Shown: positions 16,183 to 24,110 of the stretch, in pieces | Layout of the letters: each line of letters opens with the position of its first letter | Position numbering within the stretch: the stretch's first letter is position 1 | NCBI GenBank assembly: GCA_020832345.1 | Contig: JAFIEY010000175.1 | Coordinates: forward strand, 1-35,619 | From: Cryomorphaceae bacterium | Lineage (GTDB): Bacteria; Bacteroidota; Bacteroidia; Flavobacteriales; Schleiferiaceae | DNA length: 35,619 bases | Reading direction: 5' to 3' | Notes under the pieces: model-generated | The model's database searches: none | Told to the model about the DNA's origin: nothing | What the model saw: only the letters and a program-made list of their open reading frames with translations | Program-made: the position numbers and the translations under genes

Positions 16183-18645
16183 TTACATGTCAAACATTTC
16201 CTCTCCATCGGATCCGCCGCCATTTCGCCCTTTTCGCTCATCGCGGGTGCGCTTATCGTCACGACCAAATTTATAAGTAAATGACAAGAAAGCGATTTGC
16301 GTTTCCCGATTAAACATCAAGGTGTTGACAAAAGCCGGGTCTTCTATTTCCAGACGAAATCTGCGGGTGTTGAATATGTCGCTTATGCGAAGACTAACAC
16401 TGGCTTTTTTGTTCCAAAAATCATACTTTGCTCCAATGTCTGTTCCGAAAATACCCAAACGTCGGCCTTGTGGTGTTGGTCCGGGTCCCCAATAAAAAAC
16501 GCTTAATTGAAAGCTCCATTTGTCTGTTGGGGAATAGTTTGCGTTTCCCCGAGTCGTCCAGCTTCTGCCTTCGTTATTCAAATCGGCTTGAATGTTTTCC
16601 CCAAATAGCCTTCGATAAAAATAGTTAAAACTTCCCTGCGCATTGAGTTTTCTCCCCAAGGATAAAATGTAAACCCCTTCAAAGCCCATGGATTGTGCGG
16701 ATACTAGGTTTTCAAAACTTGTTAGGGTAATGCCTTCGCGCCCATCAGCAACCGGATCTGAAGGGTCTAGTAATCTGCGAAAGCGTGTGATTTGATTATT
16801 TGTGGAGCGGAAATACAACGCCCCGGTGAAGGTGTGTTTTTCAATTATTCGTTCATATCCAATTTCGTATGAGTCGAAATATTCTGGAATTAGGGTAGGG
16901 TTGCCTCGACGAAAATTTAGCGGGTCGGTAACATCCGTAAATGGGTTTAGGGTTCTGGAGGAAGGTCTGTTGATTCGACGGGTATAACTGGCTTGCCATT
17001 TTTTCCCTTTTGCCACTTCGTACGAAATAAAAGCAGAAGGGAATAGGTTGAAATAATTGTAGGGGTAAATAGAATCCGTAGTGCGCTGTTCAGATTGGGT
17101 AATGGCCATCTCAGCTCTCATACCACCCTGAAACCGAAGTTTTCCCCAGGCATTCTGGTAATTTCCATAAGCAGCATGAACAGTTTCGGTAAATCGAAAG
17201 GCATTGGAAACCCTTTCATCTCTCATAAACTCTCCGTCTTCACCGGGAATTTGACGTTCTAAATCTGTGTCGATGGTTCGCATGACAGTTTTCGCACCAA
17301 TTTCAAATAGACTTTTTTCAGAAAGTGGATGAACGTAGTCAGTTTGTATGGTTAAAAATGTGTTTTCGTTTTCGTTTATGAAATTCTCACGAAAAACGGA
17401 ATCTCGCTCAAAACCCGGACGATATATCGCGGGTTGTCGTTGTCTGACAAATTGATCGTCGGTTTCTGTATTTCGGCTAAAAGAAAAATCTGAAGTCCAT
17501 TCCCGCCCTTGTTGTTTGAAGTTCATTCGGTGGGTAGCGCCAAATTCCATGGTATTGCGCGGCCTGTAATTAGCAGATCGCCGGGAAAACTCGTTGAACA
17601 ATTGATCGCGGCCATCGAGAAAGGTAAAGTCATCTGTTTCGTAACTGTGCCTATTGGTGTGCCCTGCGCCCATCGTGATGCCGAGTGTATTTCGTTTGTT
17701 CATTTCGTAATCCACTGAAAGACGCGCAACATGGTTTCGATTGATATTGTTGGTCCAACTACTTTGGTTGTTGGTAAAAGTCGAATCAGATAGAAAGTTA
17801 GTCCTAGATGATTCCCTTTCTCTATAAATTTCCCGGTAATTAAAGGAGTAGCTGAATCCTATATTAAATTTCCCTTGTTTATGGTTGAGTAACAGGTTTT
17901 GATTGGTTTTATTTCGAGTTCCTACGGCTGTGGTAAATGAGCCATTGGTGCCATTTCTGCGGTCTTTTTTAAGAATGATGTTGATGATTCCTCCGGTTCC
18001 GTCCGCATCGTATTTTGATGAGGGATTGGTAATTATTTCGATTCTATCAATTTCGCTGGCTGGCAATTGGTCAAGAAACGCATTTCGATCCCCACCAATT
18101 AATGCAGATGGTTTTCCGTTGATCCATATCGTAACATCACTACTACCTCTAAGAGAAATACCCCCATCCATATCTACTGAAACTGATGGAATGTTTTGTA
18201 AAGCTTCCTCTGCCGTACCACCTTCAGAAACGATGTTTTGACTGATGTCGAAAACCTTTTTGTCGAGATTTGAAGTCATAAATGCACGCTTACCTTCCAC
18301 ATCTACTGCGCCTAATTCGCTGGAGGAGGGGCGCATAAAAATTCGACCCACCGAATGCGCTTCTTTGTCTTTTGAAAGATTAATATCGATGTTTTGGTTT
18401 TCATAACCAACAAAGAAAACCCTTAGCTCTAAATTTTTAACTCGGTTTACCGTAAGAATAAACTCTCCATTTTCACCACTAATTGTACCGTCCAGAGCGG
18501 GCTTATCCGGATTAGATTTGTCAAAAATAGCAATTTGAGCGAAGGGCAAAGGCTCGTCGTTTTCGTCCATAATTATACCAGTGATTGTCACCGTTTGAGC
18601 AAAGCTCGAGACGAAGGGAAAGAGCAGCAATAAAAGAAATCTCAA
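16183..18645 (-). CDS. TonB-dependent-type outer-membrane beta-barrel receptor
   Basis: Outer-membrane protein of the Bacteroidota OMP_b-brl_3 kind, presumably importing or sensing an unknown ligand. The 820-aa protein has a signal peptide (about 1-17, MRFLLLLLFPFVSSFAQ), a carboxypeptidase-regulatory-like beta-sandwich (about 20-105), a plug domain (about 120-235, with LQNIPSVSVD, ISLRGSSDVTIWINGKPS and DADGTGGIINI), and a long beta-barrel rich in aromatic and charged residues. The tail is unusually polar (RTRDERKGRNGGGSDGEE). No SusD partner, TonB or lipoprotein is adjacent, so the substrate cannot be inferred. A CATCTTTG box lies upstream at 18668-18675. Confidence 0.88.
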   Translation of the reverse strand: MRFLLLLLFPFVSSFAQTVTITGIIMDENDEPLPFAQIAIFDKSNPDKPALDGTISGENGEFILTVNRVKNLELRVFFVGYENQNIDINLSKDKEAHSVGRIFMRPSSSELGAVDVEGKRAFMTSNLDKKVFDISQNIVSEGGTAEEALQNIPSVSVDMDGGISLRGSSDVTIWINGKPSALIGGDRNAFLDQLPASEIDRIEIITNPSSKYDADGTGGIINIILKKDRRNGTNGSFTTAVGTRNKTNQNLLLNHKQGKFNIGFSYSFNYREIYRERESSRTNFLSDSTFTNNQSSWTNNINRNHVARLSVDYEMNKRNTLGITMGAGHTNRHSYETDDFTFLDGRDQLFNEFSRRSANYRPRNTMEFGATHRMNFKQQGREWTSDFSFSRNTETDDQFVRQRQPAIYRPGFERDSVFRENFINENENTFLTIQTDYVHPLSEKSLFEIGAKTVMRTIDTDLERQIPGEDGEFMRDERVSNAFRFTETVHAAYGNYQNAWGKLRFQGGMRAEMAITQSEQRTTDSIYPYNYFNLFPSAFISYEVAKGKKWQASYTRRINRPSSRTLNPFTDVTDPLNFRRGNPTLIPEYFDSYEIGYERIIEKHTFTGALYFRSTNNQITRFRRLLDPSDPVADGREGITLTSFENLVSAQSMGFEGVYILSLGRKLNAQGSFNYFYRRLFGENIQADLNNEGRSWTTRGNANYSPTDKWSFQLSVFYWGPGPTPQGRRLGIFGTDIGAKYDFWNKKASVSLRISDIFNTRRFRLEIEDPAFVNTLMFNRETQIAFLSFTYKFGRDDKRTRDERKGRNGGGSDGEEMFDM

Positions 18646-18667
18646 AATGACAGGTGTGTTGGTTTTT

Positions 18668-18675
18668 CAAAGATG
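18668..18675 (-). promoter_or_regulatory. Possible -7 box for the outer-membrane receptor
   Basis: CATCTTTG on the minus strand differs at the first base from TAnnTTTG and lies 22 nt before the receptor ATG, at a typical spacing for this window. Confidence 0.4.
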
Positions 18676-18737
18676 CAAAAGTCCGATAATTAGTTGAATT
18701 GAATTGGGAAGGAATGGTTAAGAATTATTGTTGGAAA

Positions 18738-19085
18738 TCAGATTGTCTTTTGGTCAATCAGTTGTATCTTAGGTGTTAAAATGCTTTTCGAGGCTTTCCA
18801 TAAATTATTTTCTTTTATAATATCAGCAACTTTTTGTTCTGATAAAGCAATAATTTCTGAAAGCAGGGATATTTCAACCTCCTTTTTGTGGGCGTTTATC
18901 GCGGTCTCGATAATTTTCTTCTTCATTCCTTTCTCCTCACTAAAAAGATACCCCAATTTAAATGTATCTTATAAATGAGCTTGGGAAACCACATAAGAAT
19001 TGAGGTGTTTTTTTTGCTTCTCGTTCTTTCACCCTTATATTTTTGACCCTTACTTTTCTCGACAAAAAGGAAATGGTTTTTTGAT
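18738..19085 (-). pseudogene. Decayed C-terminal copy of the Rpn/PD-(D/E)XK-like protein
   Basis: This is the second copy of the fragment at the left edge of the window. Reading on the minus strand it begins QKTISFLSRKVRVKN, then IRVKEREA where the first copy has MSVKEQEA (ATG changed to ATA). After that it has a 2-bp deletion, and an in-frame TAA within SQAHL*DTFKLGY. The frame then stays open through EEKGMKKKIIETAI and LLSEIIALSEQKVADII to a stop at 18738. The tail of repeated helical, charged residues is like the C-termini of Rpn-family nucleases. The N-terminal catalytic domain is missing in both copies. It lies between tpiA and the receptor gene on the same strand. Confidence 0.65.
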
Positions 19086-19101
19086 TTACAATTTTCAGGA
19101 A

Positions 19102-19141
19102 TCTCGGATTTTTGTTGTTGTACAACAATAAAAATCCGAGA
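19102..19141. terminator. Near-perfect 40-bp palindrome downstream of tpiA
   Basis: The two 20-bp halves (TCTCGGATTTTT... and ...AAAAATCCGAGA) are reverse complements at 19 of 20 positions with no spacer. It starts 39 nt after the tpiA stop on the minus strand. In RNA it would form a long hairpin and in supercoiled DNA a cruciform. The sole mismatch is a G-U wobble in a plus-strand transcript. It probably terminates the doxX-permease-tpiA operon, though a mobile-repeat remnant is also possible. Confidence 0.65.
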
Positions 19142-19179
19142 AATGATTTTGCGTATAGCCGGACTGTCGGCGATCGCGA

Positions 19180-19938
19180 TTATTGTTTTTCCCCAGCTGT
19201 AACAATTGCACAAAAATCTTCTGCATTTAGGGATGCTCCGCCAATTAATCCCCCATCAACTTCAGGTTGGGCGAGGAGTTCATCTGCATTTGAGGGCTTC
19301 ATAGAACCACCATAAATAATACGGATTTCCTGGGCTGATTCGGAGCCGAAATACTCGGTGAGAATTGAACGAATATGTCCATGAACCTCATTAGCTTGTT
19401 CGGGACTAGCTGTTTCTCCAGTCCCAATGGCCCAAACAGGTTCGTAAGCAACAACAAGTTTTTTTGGATCCATTTCACGGGAAAGACCTTCGCGAACCTG
19501 CTCTTCTACAATATTAAGATAATTTCCTGATTTACGTTCAGATAAAACCTCACCAACACAAACAATGGGCTTCATTCCCAATTCTAAACAACGCAAAGCC
19601 TTTTCCTTTACAATGGTGTTGGTTTCGCCAAAGTGTTCTCGGCGCTCACTGTGTCCTATAATTACATATTCTACGCCAGTGTCTTTTAGCATTTGTGCGG
19701 AAACTTCTCCGGTGAATGCGCCTTTTTTATCTTGATGAATATTTTGCGCACCCAACATGATTTGGGTTCCGTTTAAAAGCGTGTTTACGATACTTAAATG
19801 GGTAAATGGTGGGCATACGGCGACTTCAACCGTGGCGGATGGGCGTATTGTTTTTTTAAGTGCGCTACAAAGTATTTGAGCTTCAGAAAAGTTGGTGTTC
19901 ATTTTCCAGTTTCCGGCAATGAGTTTGGTTCGAGACAT
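19180..19938 (-). CDS. tpiA: Triosephosphate isomerase
   Basis: Interconverts dihydroxyacetone phosphate and glyceraldehyde 3-phosphate in glycolysis. The 252-aa protein has the catalytic Lys12 (GNWKMN), His96 (IIGHSERR) and Glu166 (AYEPVWAIGTG, with flexible loop 6 following), and the phosphate-binding GGSMKPSN and GGLIGGASL near the end. It is the last gene of the doxX-permease-tpiA unit, 18 bp after the permease. A DoxX/BT_3928 gene close to tpiA is, from recall, a familiar arrangement in Bacteroidota. Confidence 0.97.
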   Translation of the reverse strand: MSRTKLIAGNWKMNTNFSEAQILCSALKKTIRPSATVEVAVCPPFTHLSIVNTLLNGTQIMLGAQNIHQDKKGAFTGEVSAQMLKDTGVEYVIIGHSERREHFGETNTIVKEKALRCLELGMKPIVCVGEVLSERKSGNYLNIVEEQVREGLSREMDPKKLVVAYEPVWAIGTGETASPEQANEVHGHIRSILTEYFGSESAQEIRIIYGGSMKPSNADELLAQPEVDGGLIGGASLNAEDFCAIVTAGEKQ

Positions 19939-19956
19939 GGTTATTTATTCTTAACG

Positions 19957-21030
19957 TTATTGTTTTTCTTTTATTCGTGGATCTAGTTTTGCATGAATTA
20001 TATCCACGGCAAAATTAATGAAGACAAAAAATGTGGCAATAATTAAAACGCACCCCATTACCACGGGCAGGTCTAAGGTGTCTAATGCTTCCACAATGAG
20101 TTTTCCTAAACCATTCCATCCGAATATGTATTCAACAAATACTGCGCCCGCTAACATGGAAGCCAACCAACCCGAAGCAGATGTAATGACTGGGTTTAAA
20201 GCATTGGGAAGGGCGTGTCGAAGTGCTTGTTGTCGCAATGTGAGTCCTTTGGCACGTGCAGTCCGCATATAGTCTTGTTGCCAAACCTCCAGCATACTCG
20301 ATCGTGTCAGTTGGGTTATTACAGCCAATGGCCGAATCCCTAAAGTAAATGCCGGTAATATTAGGTTTTCCCAGGCAATCCGTTTGCTTTCCCCCCAATC
20401 ATCCCATTCTACCAATGTGCCGTTCATCGGAAGTCCGGTATAAGACGACCACAAGAACCCAAATAAATAGGCAATGGCAATGGCGGATAAAAAAGATGGC
20501 ACCGACATCCCCAGGGTGCTGACCAATGTAATGGTGTGATCCAATATGCTCCCCGGACGAATTGAGCTTATCACACCTAATGTAATTCCAAGAATTAAGG
20601 CCAGTGTCATGGCGGCTAAAGCCAAAATAATGGTGTTGGGTAAAACCCTTCCAATTATGCTATTTACCCGCTGTCCTTGTTGCTGGAAACTTTCGCGTAA
20701 ATGGGGCCATTTAAGAAGAAAATGACCGCTACTTGCTTTATAAAAAACGACTAAAACCGGACGATTCTGATGCGCGGAAACGTGCTCAGGATCACTACTA
20801 TGCCAGCCAATTGGTGAGAGGTCGTTGAGGAACCATAGATACTGTTGGTAAATCGGAAGATTGAAGCCGTGTTTTTTTCTAACGGCTTCTAGTGTTTCAC
20901 TGTCTTCGCGCTGGTCAAGCATCATCCGGGCCGGATCGCCGGGAAGTACGGTAAAAAGGAAAAACACGAGTGAGACTACCCCCAAAAGAACCGAAAAGGT
21001 GTAGGTGGTATTTTTTAGGTTTTTTCGCAT
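19957..21030 (-). CDS. DppB/OppB-type peptide ABC transporter permease
   Basis: Inner-membrane permease of the dipeptide/oligopeptide importer type. The 357-aa protein has an N-terminal membrane helix with the family signature FFLFTVLPGDPARMML, then five further helices in the C-terminal half, and the cytoplasmic EAA-type loop QDYMRTARAKGLTLRQQALRHALPNAL that contacts the ATPase. The loop after the first helix is long (about 100 residues). The start is ATG 21030, 10 nt after the doxX stop with a GGAAT-like ribosome site; the longer frame to 21096 lies within doxX. No second permease, ATPase or binding protein is adjacent, so partners must be encoded elsewhere. Confidence 0.9.
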   Translation of the reverse strand: MRKNLKNTTYTFSVLLGVVSLVFFLFTVLPGDPARMMLDQREDSETLEAVRKKHGFNLPIYQQYLWFLNDLSPIGWHSSDPEHVSAHQNRPVLVVFYKASSGHFLLKWPHLRESFQQQGQRVNSIIGRVLPNTIILALAAMTLALILGITLGVISSIRPGSILDHTITLVSTLGMSVPSFLSAIAIAYLFGFLWSSYTGLPMNGTLVEWDDWGESKRIAWENLILPAFTLGIRPLAVITQLTRSSMLEVWQQDYMRTARAKGLTLRQQALRHALPNALNPVITSASGWLASMLAGAVFVEYIFGWNGLGKLIVEALDTLDLPVVMGCVLIIATFFVFINFAVDIIHAKLDPRIKEKQ

Positions 21031-21040
21031 TTGAAATTCC

Positions 21041-22183
21041 TCAGCGGTTGAAAAACTTTTCAGATTCCGGAAGGTCACGGGGATTCCACTTGGCAACGAC
21101 AGTGCCTTTTTGTAAAATAACTACCCCGGGGTTTGCTCTTACTATTGTTTTTAATGTGGTTTGGTCTGCCAATGCAAATGGAAAAGCCAATTGGTGTTCG
21201 TGCCGCAGATCTTCAACCCATTCGCCATCGGAGGCGGTGAGCATGAGCACGGGAATATTTCGTTCCTCTGCACCGATGATAAATGAATTGATTCGGGGAA
21301 AATGTTTGGCATTAACTTTTCGTAAATCATAAGAAATAATCAGAACGATTTCATCTTCTTCCAAAACGGCGTCAGTCACATCATCACCATCTAATTCCAA
21401 AACAAAATCGTGAATAGGAGGCTCATAACCCTTGCTAATTTGCTTGGTAAATGTCCGGTCACTGTCTATTTCCCAGGCTTCGTCTTTCCACCATTTATCT
21501 TTGACATACGCATCCGAATCCACTTTTTTCTCCGCTCCGGTTTCTTTATTTACCATGGTGTAATATGTCAAGTGCTTGGGCGGTTCCAGTCCAAGCTCTT
21601 CAGCGGGTTTCATTCCATCTGCAATGTTTTTCCCCACTGCATAAGCTCTAAAATCGATAAAGGGGAGGTGGCGAAGCACGTAATAACCCATCCAGACGTT
21701 GAGTAATAAAACTACCGACATGGCAATGACACCTGATTTGGGAGATAAAATGGGACGTATTTGCCTTTCAAATTTCCAAATCCACAAAATGAAAACCAAC
21801 AAAATAATATCTTTGGTAAAAGACTGCCAGGGGGTAAGTGGGATTGCATCTCCAAAACAACCACAATCGGTCACTTTATTAAAATAGGCGGAGTAAAAGG
21901 TTAGGAAGGTGAAAAAGACGATCAAGGCCATGAGGAGCCGAATGGTAAGTTTGCTTTTCCAGCCCAATAAAAGCGCAACGCCGAGTAAAACTTCTGCTAT
22001 AACGATGACCAGGGCTAAGCCCAATGTAATTGGGATGAGAAAAGTGAGGTTTAGTACGTCTGGCGCAAAGTAATCTTCAAGTTTGAAAGCCATGCCCATT
22101 GGGTCGTTGAGCTTTATGAGGCCGGAAAAGATAAAAAGGCCACCGACAATGATTCGTAAAATTTGGGTAATAAGTCGATTCAT
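21041..22183 (-). CDS. BT_3928-family DoxX protein with thioredoxin-like C-terminus
   Basis: Integral membrane protein of unknown exact role. The N-terminal half (about 1-185) has four to five membrane helices with DoxX/MauE features, including GGLFIFSGLIKLNDPMG (14-30) and a CxC pair at 107 and 109 (TDCGCFGDAIP). The C-terminal half (about 265-380) resembles a thioredoxin-like fold (strand VLIISYDLRK, then IVRANPGVVILQKGTVVAKWN) but lacks a visible CxxC. I recognise the layout as the BT_3928 family of Bacteroidota. It is divergent from folP and heads the doxX-permease-tpiA operon. A short mobile repeat sits 46 bp upstream. Confidence 0.82.
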   Translation of the reverse strand: MNRLITQILRIIVGGLFIFSGLIKLNDPMGMAFKLEDYFAPDVLNLTFLIPITLGLALVIVIAEVLLGVALLLGWKSKLTIRLLMALIVFFTFLTFYSAYFNKVTDCGCFGDAIPLTPWQSFTKDIILLVFILWIWKFERQIRPILSPKSGVIAMSVVLLLNVWMGYYVLRHLPFIDFRAYAVGKNIADGMKPAEELGLEPPKHLTYYTMVNKETGAEKKVDSDAYVKDKWWKDEAWEIDSDRTFTKQISKGYEPPIHDFVLELDGDDVTDAVLEEDEIVLIISYDLRKVNAKHFPRINSFIIGAEERNIPVLMLTASDGEWVEDLRHEHQLAFPFALADQTTLKTIVRANPGVVILQKGTVVAKWNPRDLPESEKFFNR

Positions 22184-22228
22184 GGGATCGTGATTTTATG
22201 GAAAATACAATAATTTGATTCAATTGTT

Positions 22229-22283
22229 GAGTCCACTCCAAAAAGGAAGATTTTGGCAGAAAGAGACTTTTTGGAGCAGACTC
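22229..22283 (-). mobile_element. MITE-like repeat, short form (copy 5), with 6-bp duplication ATTGTT
   Basis: A 55-bp short form in the opposite orientation to all other copies: the end nearest 22229 is GAGTCCACTCC and the other end reads GGAGCAGACTC. It is flanked by perfect direct repeats ATTGTT at 22223-22228 and 22284-22289. It lies in the region between the divergent doxX and folP genes, close to where the doxX promoter should be. Confidence 0.88.
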
Positions 22284-22371
22284 ATTGTTGTCGCGTACCG
22301 TTGGGTAATTCAATAGCAAATGTACACAACAAAACGCCTGAAAGGGCAATTGGGTTTATCACATTTTTCAC

Positions 22372-22379
22372 CATCTTTG
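22372..22379 (+). promoter_or_regulatory. -7 promoter box for folP-cdaA
   Basis: CATCTTTG, one mismatch from TAnnTTTG, 18 nt before the folP ATG. Confidence 0.45.
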
Positions 22380-22397
22380 CCAAAAGTTTCTTTTGAG

Positions 22398-23243
22398 ATG
22401 CAAAAAAATACCCCAACACATACCATCAGGCTGAATAACCGATTGTTGGATCTTTCAACGCCACGAGTAATGGGCATCATCAATGTTACCCCGGATTCTT
22501 TTTATTCAGGTAGCAGGAAAACATCACAACGCGAGATTTTTGATAAAGCGGAACAGATGATTTCTGAAGGGGTGGATATTTTGGATATTGGTGGACAATC
22601 TACTCGCCCCGGGGCGCAATTACTCAGTGAGGTAGAAGAATGGGATAGGCTTCGCGATGTTTTACCTGATCTGCGAAAATCATTTCCCGATGTGGGTATT
22701 TCTCTCGATACTTTTTATGCCGGGGTAGCTAAACGAGGTGCAGATGAAGGTGTAGATATCATCAATGACGTGAGTGGGGGTAACCTCGATGCAGAAATGT
22801 TTGATGTTGTGGGGCAACTAAGACTTCCTTATATTCTGATGCATTCGCGGGGTAATGCCCAAACCATGACCGACCAGACAGAATACGATAATGTAGTTGA
22901 GGATGTAATTTCTGATCTGCACCAAAAAGTATATAAGTTGCGTCATATAGGTGTGGCAGATATTATTTTAGATCCGGGGTTTGGATTTGCAAAAACGACT
23001 GCTCAAAGTTTTGAGATAATGGCAAACCTCAATGCATTTCATATTTTTGGATTGCCTATTTTAGTCGGGATTTCCAGAAAATCGATGGTCTATAAAACCC
23101 TTGGCGTTGAACCGGAAGAAAGTTTACACGGAACAACTGCATTACATTTTTGGTGCATTTCGCGTGGCGTGTGTATCTTGCGCGTACACGATGTGCGTCC
23201 TGCCAAAGACGCGATAAAAATGTATATGGCTTTACAAACATGA
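22398..23243 (+). CDS. folP: Dihydropteroate synthase
   Basis: Condenses p-aminobenzoate with dihydropterin pyrophosphate in folate synthesis; the target of sulfonamides. The 281-aa TIM-barrel protein shows MGIINVTPDSFYSGSR (25-40), DIGGQSTRPGA (63-73), and GISRKSM near the C-terminus. The start is ATG 22398; the longer frame to 22320 reads through the promoter box. Its TGA overlaps the ATG of cdaA in an ATGA overlap, so the two are translationally coupled. Its position next to cdaA and divergent from the doxX gene is a familiar Bacteroidota arrangement. Confidence 0.95.
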   Translation: MQKNTPTHTIRLNNRLLDLSTPRVMGIINVTPDSFYSGSRKTSQREIFDKAEQMISEGVDILDIGGQSTRPGAQLLSEVEEWDRLRDVLPDLRKSFPDVGISLDTFYAGVAKRGADEGVDIINDVSGGNLDAEMFDVVGQLRLPYILMHSRGNAQTMTDQTEYDNVVEDVISDLHQKVYKLRHIGVADIILDPGFGFAKTTAQSFEIMANLNAFHIFGLPILVGISRKSMVYKTLGVEPEESLHGTTALHFWCISRGVCILRVHDVRPAKDAIKMYMALQT

Positions 23244-24010
23244 TGGAATATTTGCGCATTATCGATTTGGGACTGGTGGTTCTGGTGATAGGACTGGTCT
23301 TTTTTTATGTTCGGCGAACCGTGCTGGTGAATTTGTTTTTACTCATCATTGCACTGTTTTTTGCTGCTCAGTTGTTTGATTATTGGAATTTAAAGTTGTT
23401 TTCCGGACTTGTTGGATGGAGTTTGCAGCTTTCTATTATTGCTTTACTAATTGTTTTTCAGCCCGAAATGCGAAAAATATTTTTGCAATTTGCCTCCATA
23501 GACCTCGGATTAAAAACCATTATTAAAGGTAAATTTTGGGCTAATGAACGTAAAAAACCATTGGTTTTCAATTGGGAATCTGTTATTACAGCAATTCAAA
23601 ATATGCAGGAACAGAGGATTGGTGCCATATTTGTTTTTGCTAGAAAAAATGCTTTATCATACTATGCTGAAAGTGGGGTGTTGATGGATGCGGAAATCAA
23701 TGCGCGTTTGTTGGAGGCCATTTTTTTACCTCAAAGTCCGTTGCACGACGGGGCAGTCATCATCAAAAACAATAGGATACTGGCTGCAAGTGCTATTTTG
23801 CCGGTGAGTGAGGGTCAGGCTATTTCCGGTCGTAAGGGACTAAGACACCGTGCGGCAATTGGTTTGGTAGAGCGAACCGATGCTGTTGCTGTTGTGGTAA
23901 GTGAAGAAACCGGTCAAATTTTCATGGCCCACGATGACTACATTGAAGAGGATATTTCCATCGAACACTTGCGCAAGCGATTCCAAAGGCTTTTTTCAGA
24001 AGAACAGTAA
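23240..24010 (+). CDS. cdaA: Diadenylate cyclase CdaA (c-di-AMP synthase)
   Basis: Membrane-bound enzyme making c-di-AMP from two ATP. The 256-aa protein has three N-terminal membrane helices (about 7-25, 29-46, 56-75) and a DisA_N-type cyclase domain (about 110-225) with the catalytic motifs LHDGAVII (DGA at 170-172) and GLRHRAAIG (RHR at 202-204). It starts at ATG 23240 within the folP stop (ATGA); a second ATG at 23243 is also possible. No CdaR/YbbR regulator or c-di-AMP phosphodiesterase lies next to it here. A small hairpin at 24014-24033 follows the stop. Confidence 0.95.
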   Translation: MMEYLRIIDLGLVVLVIGLVFFYVRRTVLVNLFLLIIALFFAAQLFDYWNLKLFSGLVGWSLQLSIIALLIVFQPEMRKIFLQFASIDLGLKTIIKGKFWANERKKPLVFNWESVITAIQNMQEQRIGAIFVFARKNALSYYAESGVLMDAEINARLLEAIFLPQSPLHDGAVIIKNNRILAASAILPVSEGQAISGRKGLRHRAAIGLVERTDAVAVVVSEETGQIFMAHDDYIEEDISIEHLRKRFQRLFSEEQ

Positions 24011-24013
24011 TCG

Positions 24014-24033
24014 GTGTTTTGCCACCAAAACAC
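24014..24033 (+). terminator. Small hairpin after cdaA
   Basis: GTGTTTTG and CAAAACAC form a perfect 8-bp stem around CCAC, 4 nt after the cdaA stop. It is only moderately stable and lacks a clear U-tract, so terminator activity is uncertain. Confidence 0.5.
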
Positions 24034-24058
24034 GGTTTGAATTGAAAAACACGCAACC

Positions 24059-24110
24059 ATAAAACCTAAACCCTCTAAACCCCCTAAACTATCTAAACCC
24101 CCTAACCCCC
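24059..24110. repeat. Degenerate CTAAACCCC-type tandem repeat
   Basis: About five imperfect units of roughly 9-10 bp (CCTAAACCCT, CTAAACCCC, CTAAACTAT, CTAAACCCC, CTAACCCC) between convergent cdaA and the GH26-like gene. The composition is C-rich on this strand with almost no G. Origin unknown; replication slippage is the simplest explanation. Confidence 0.6.

Noticed and set aside
18923-19213. A 96-aa minus-strand frame upstream of the decayed Rpn-like fragment
   Set aside because: It is in a different frame from the homology to the left-edge copy and includes the 40-bp palindrome and the end of tpiA.
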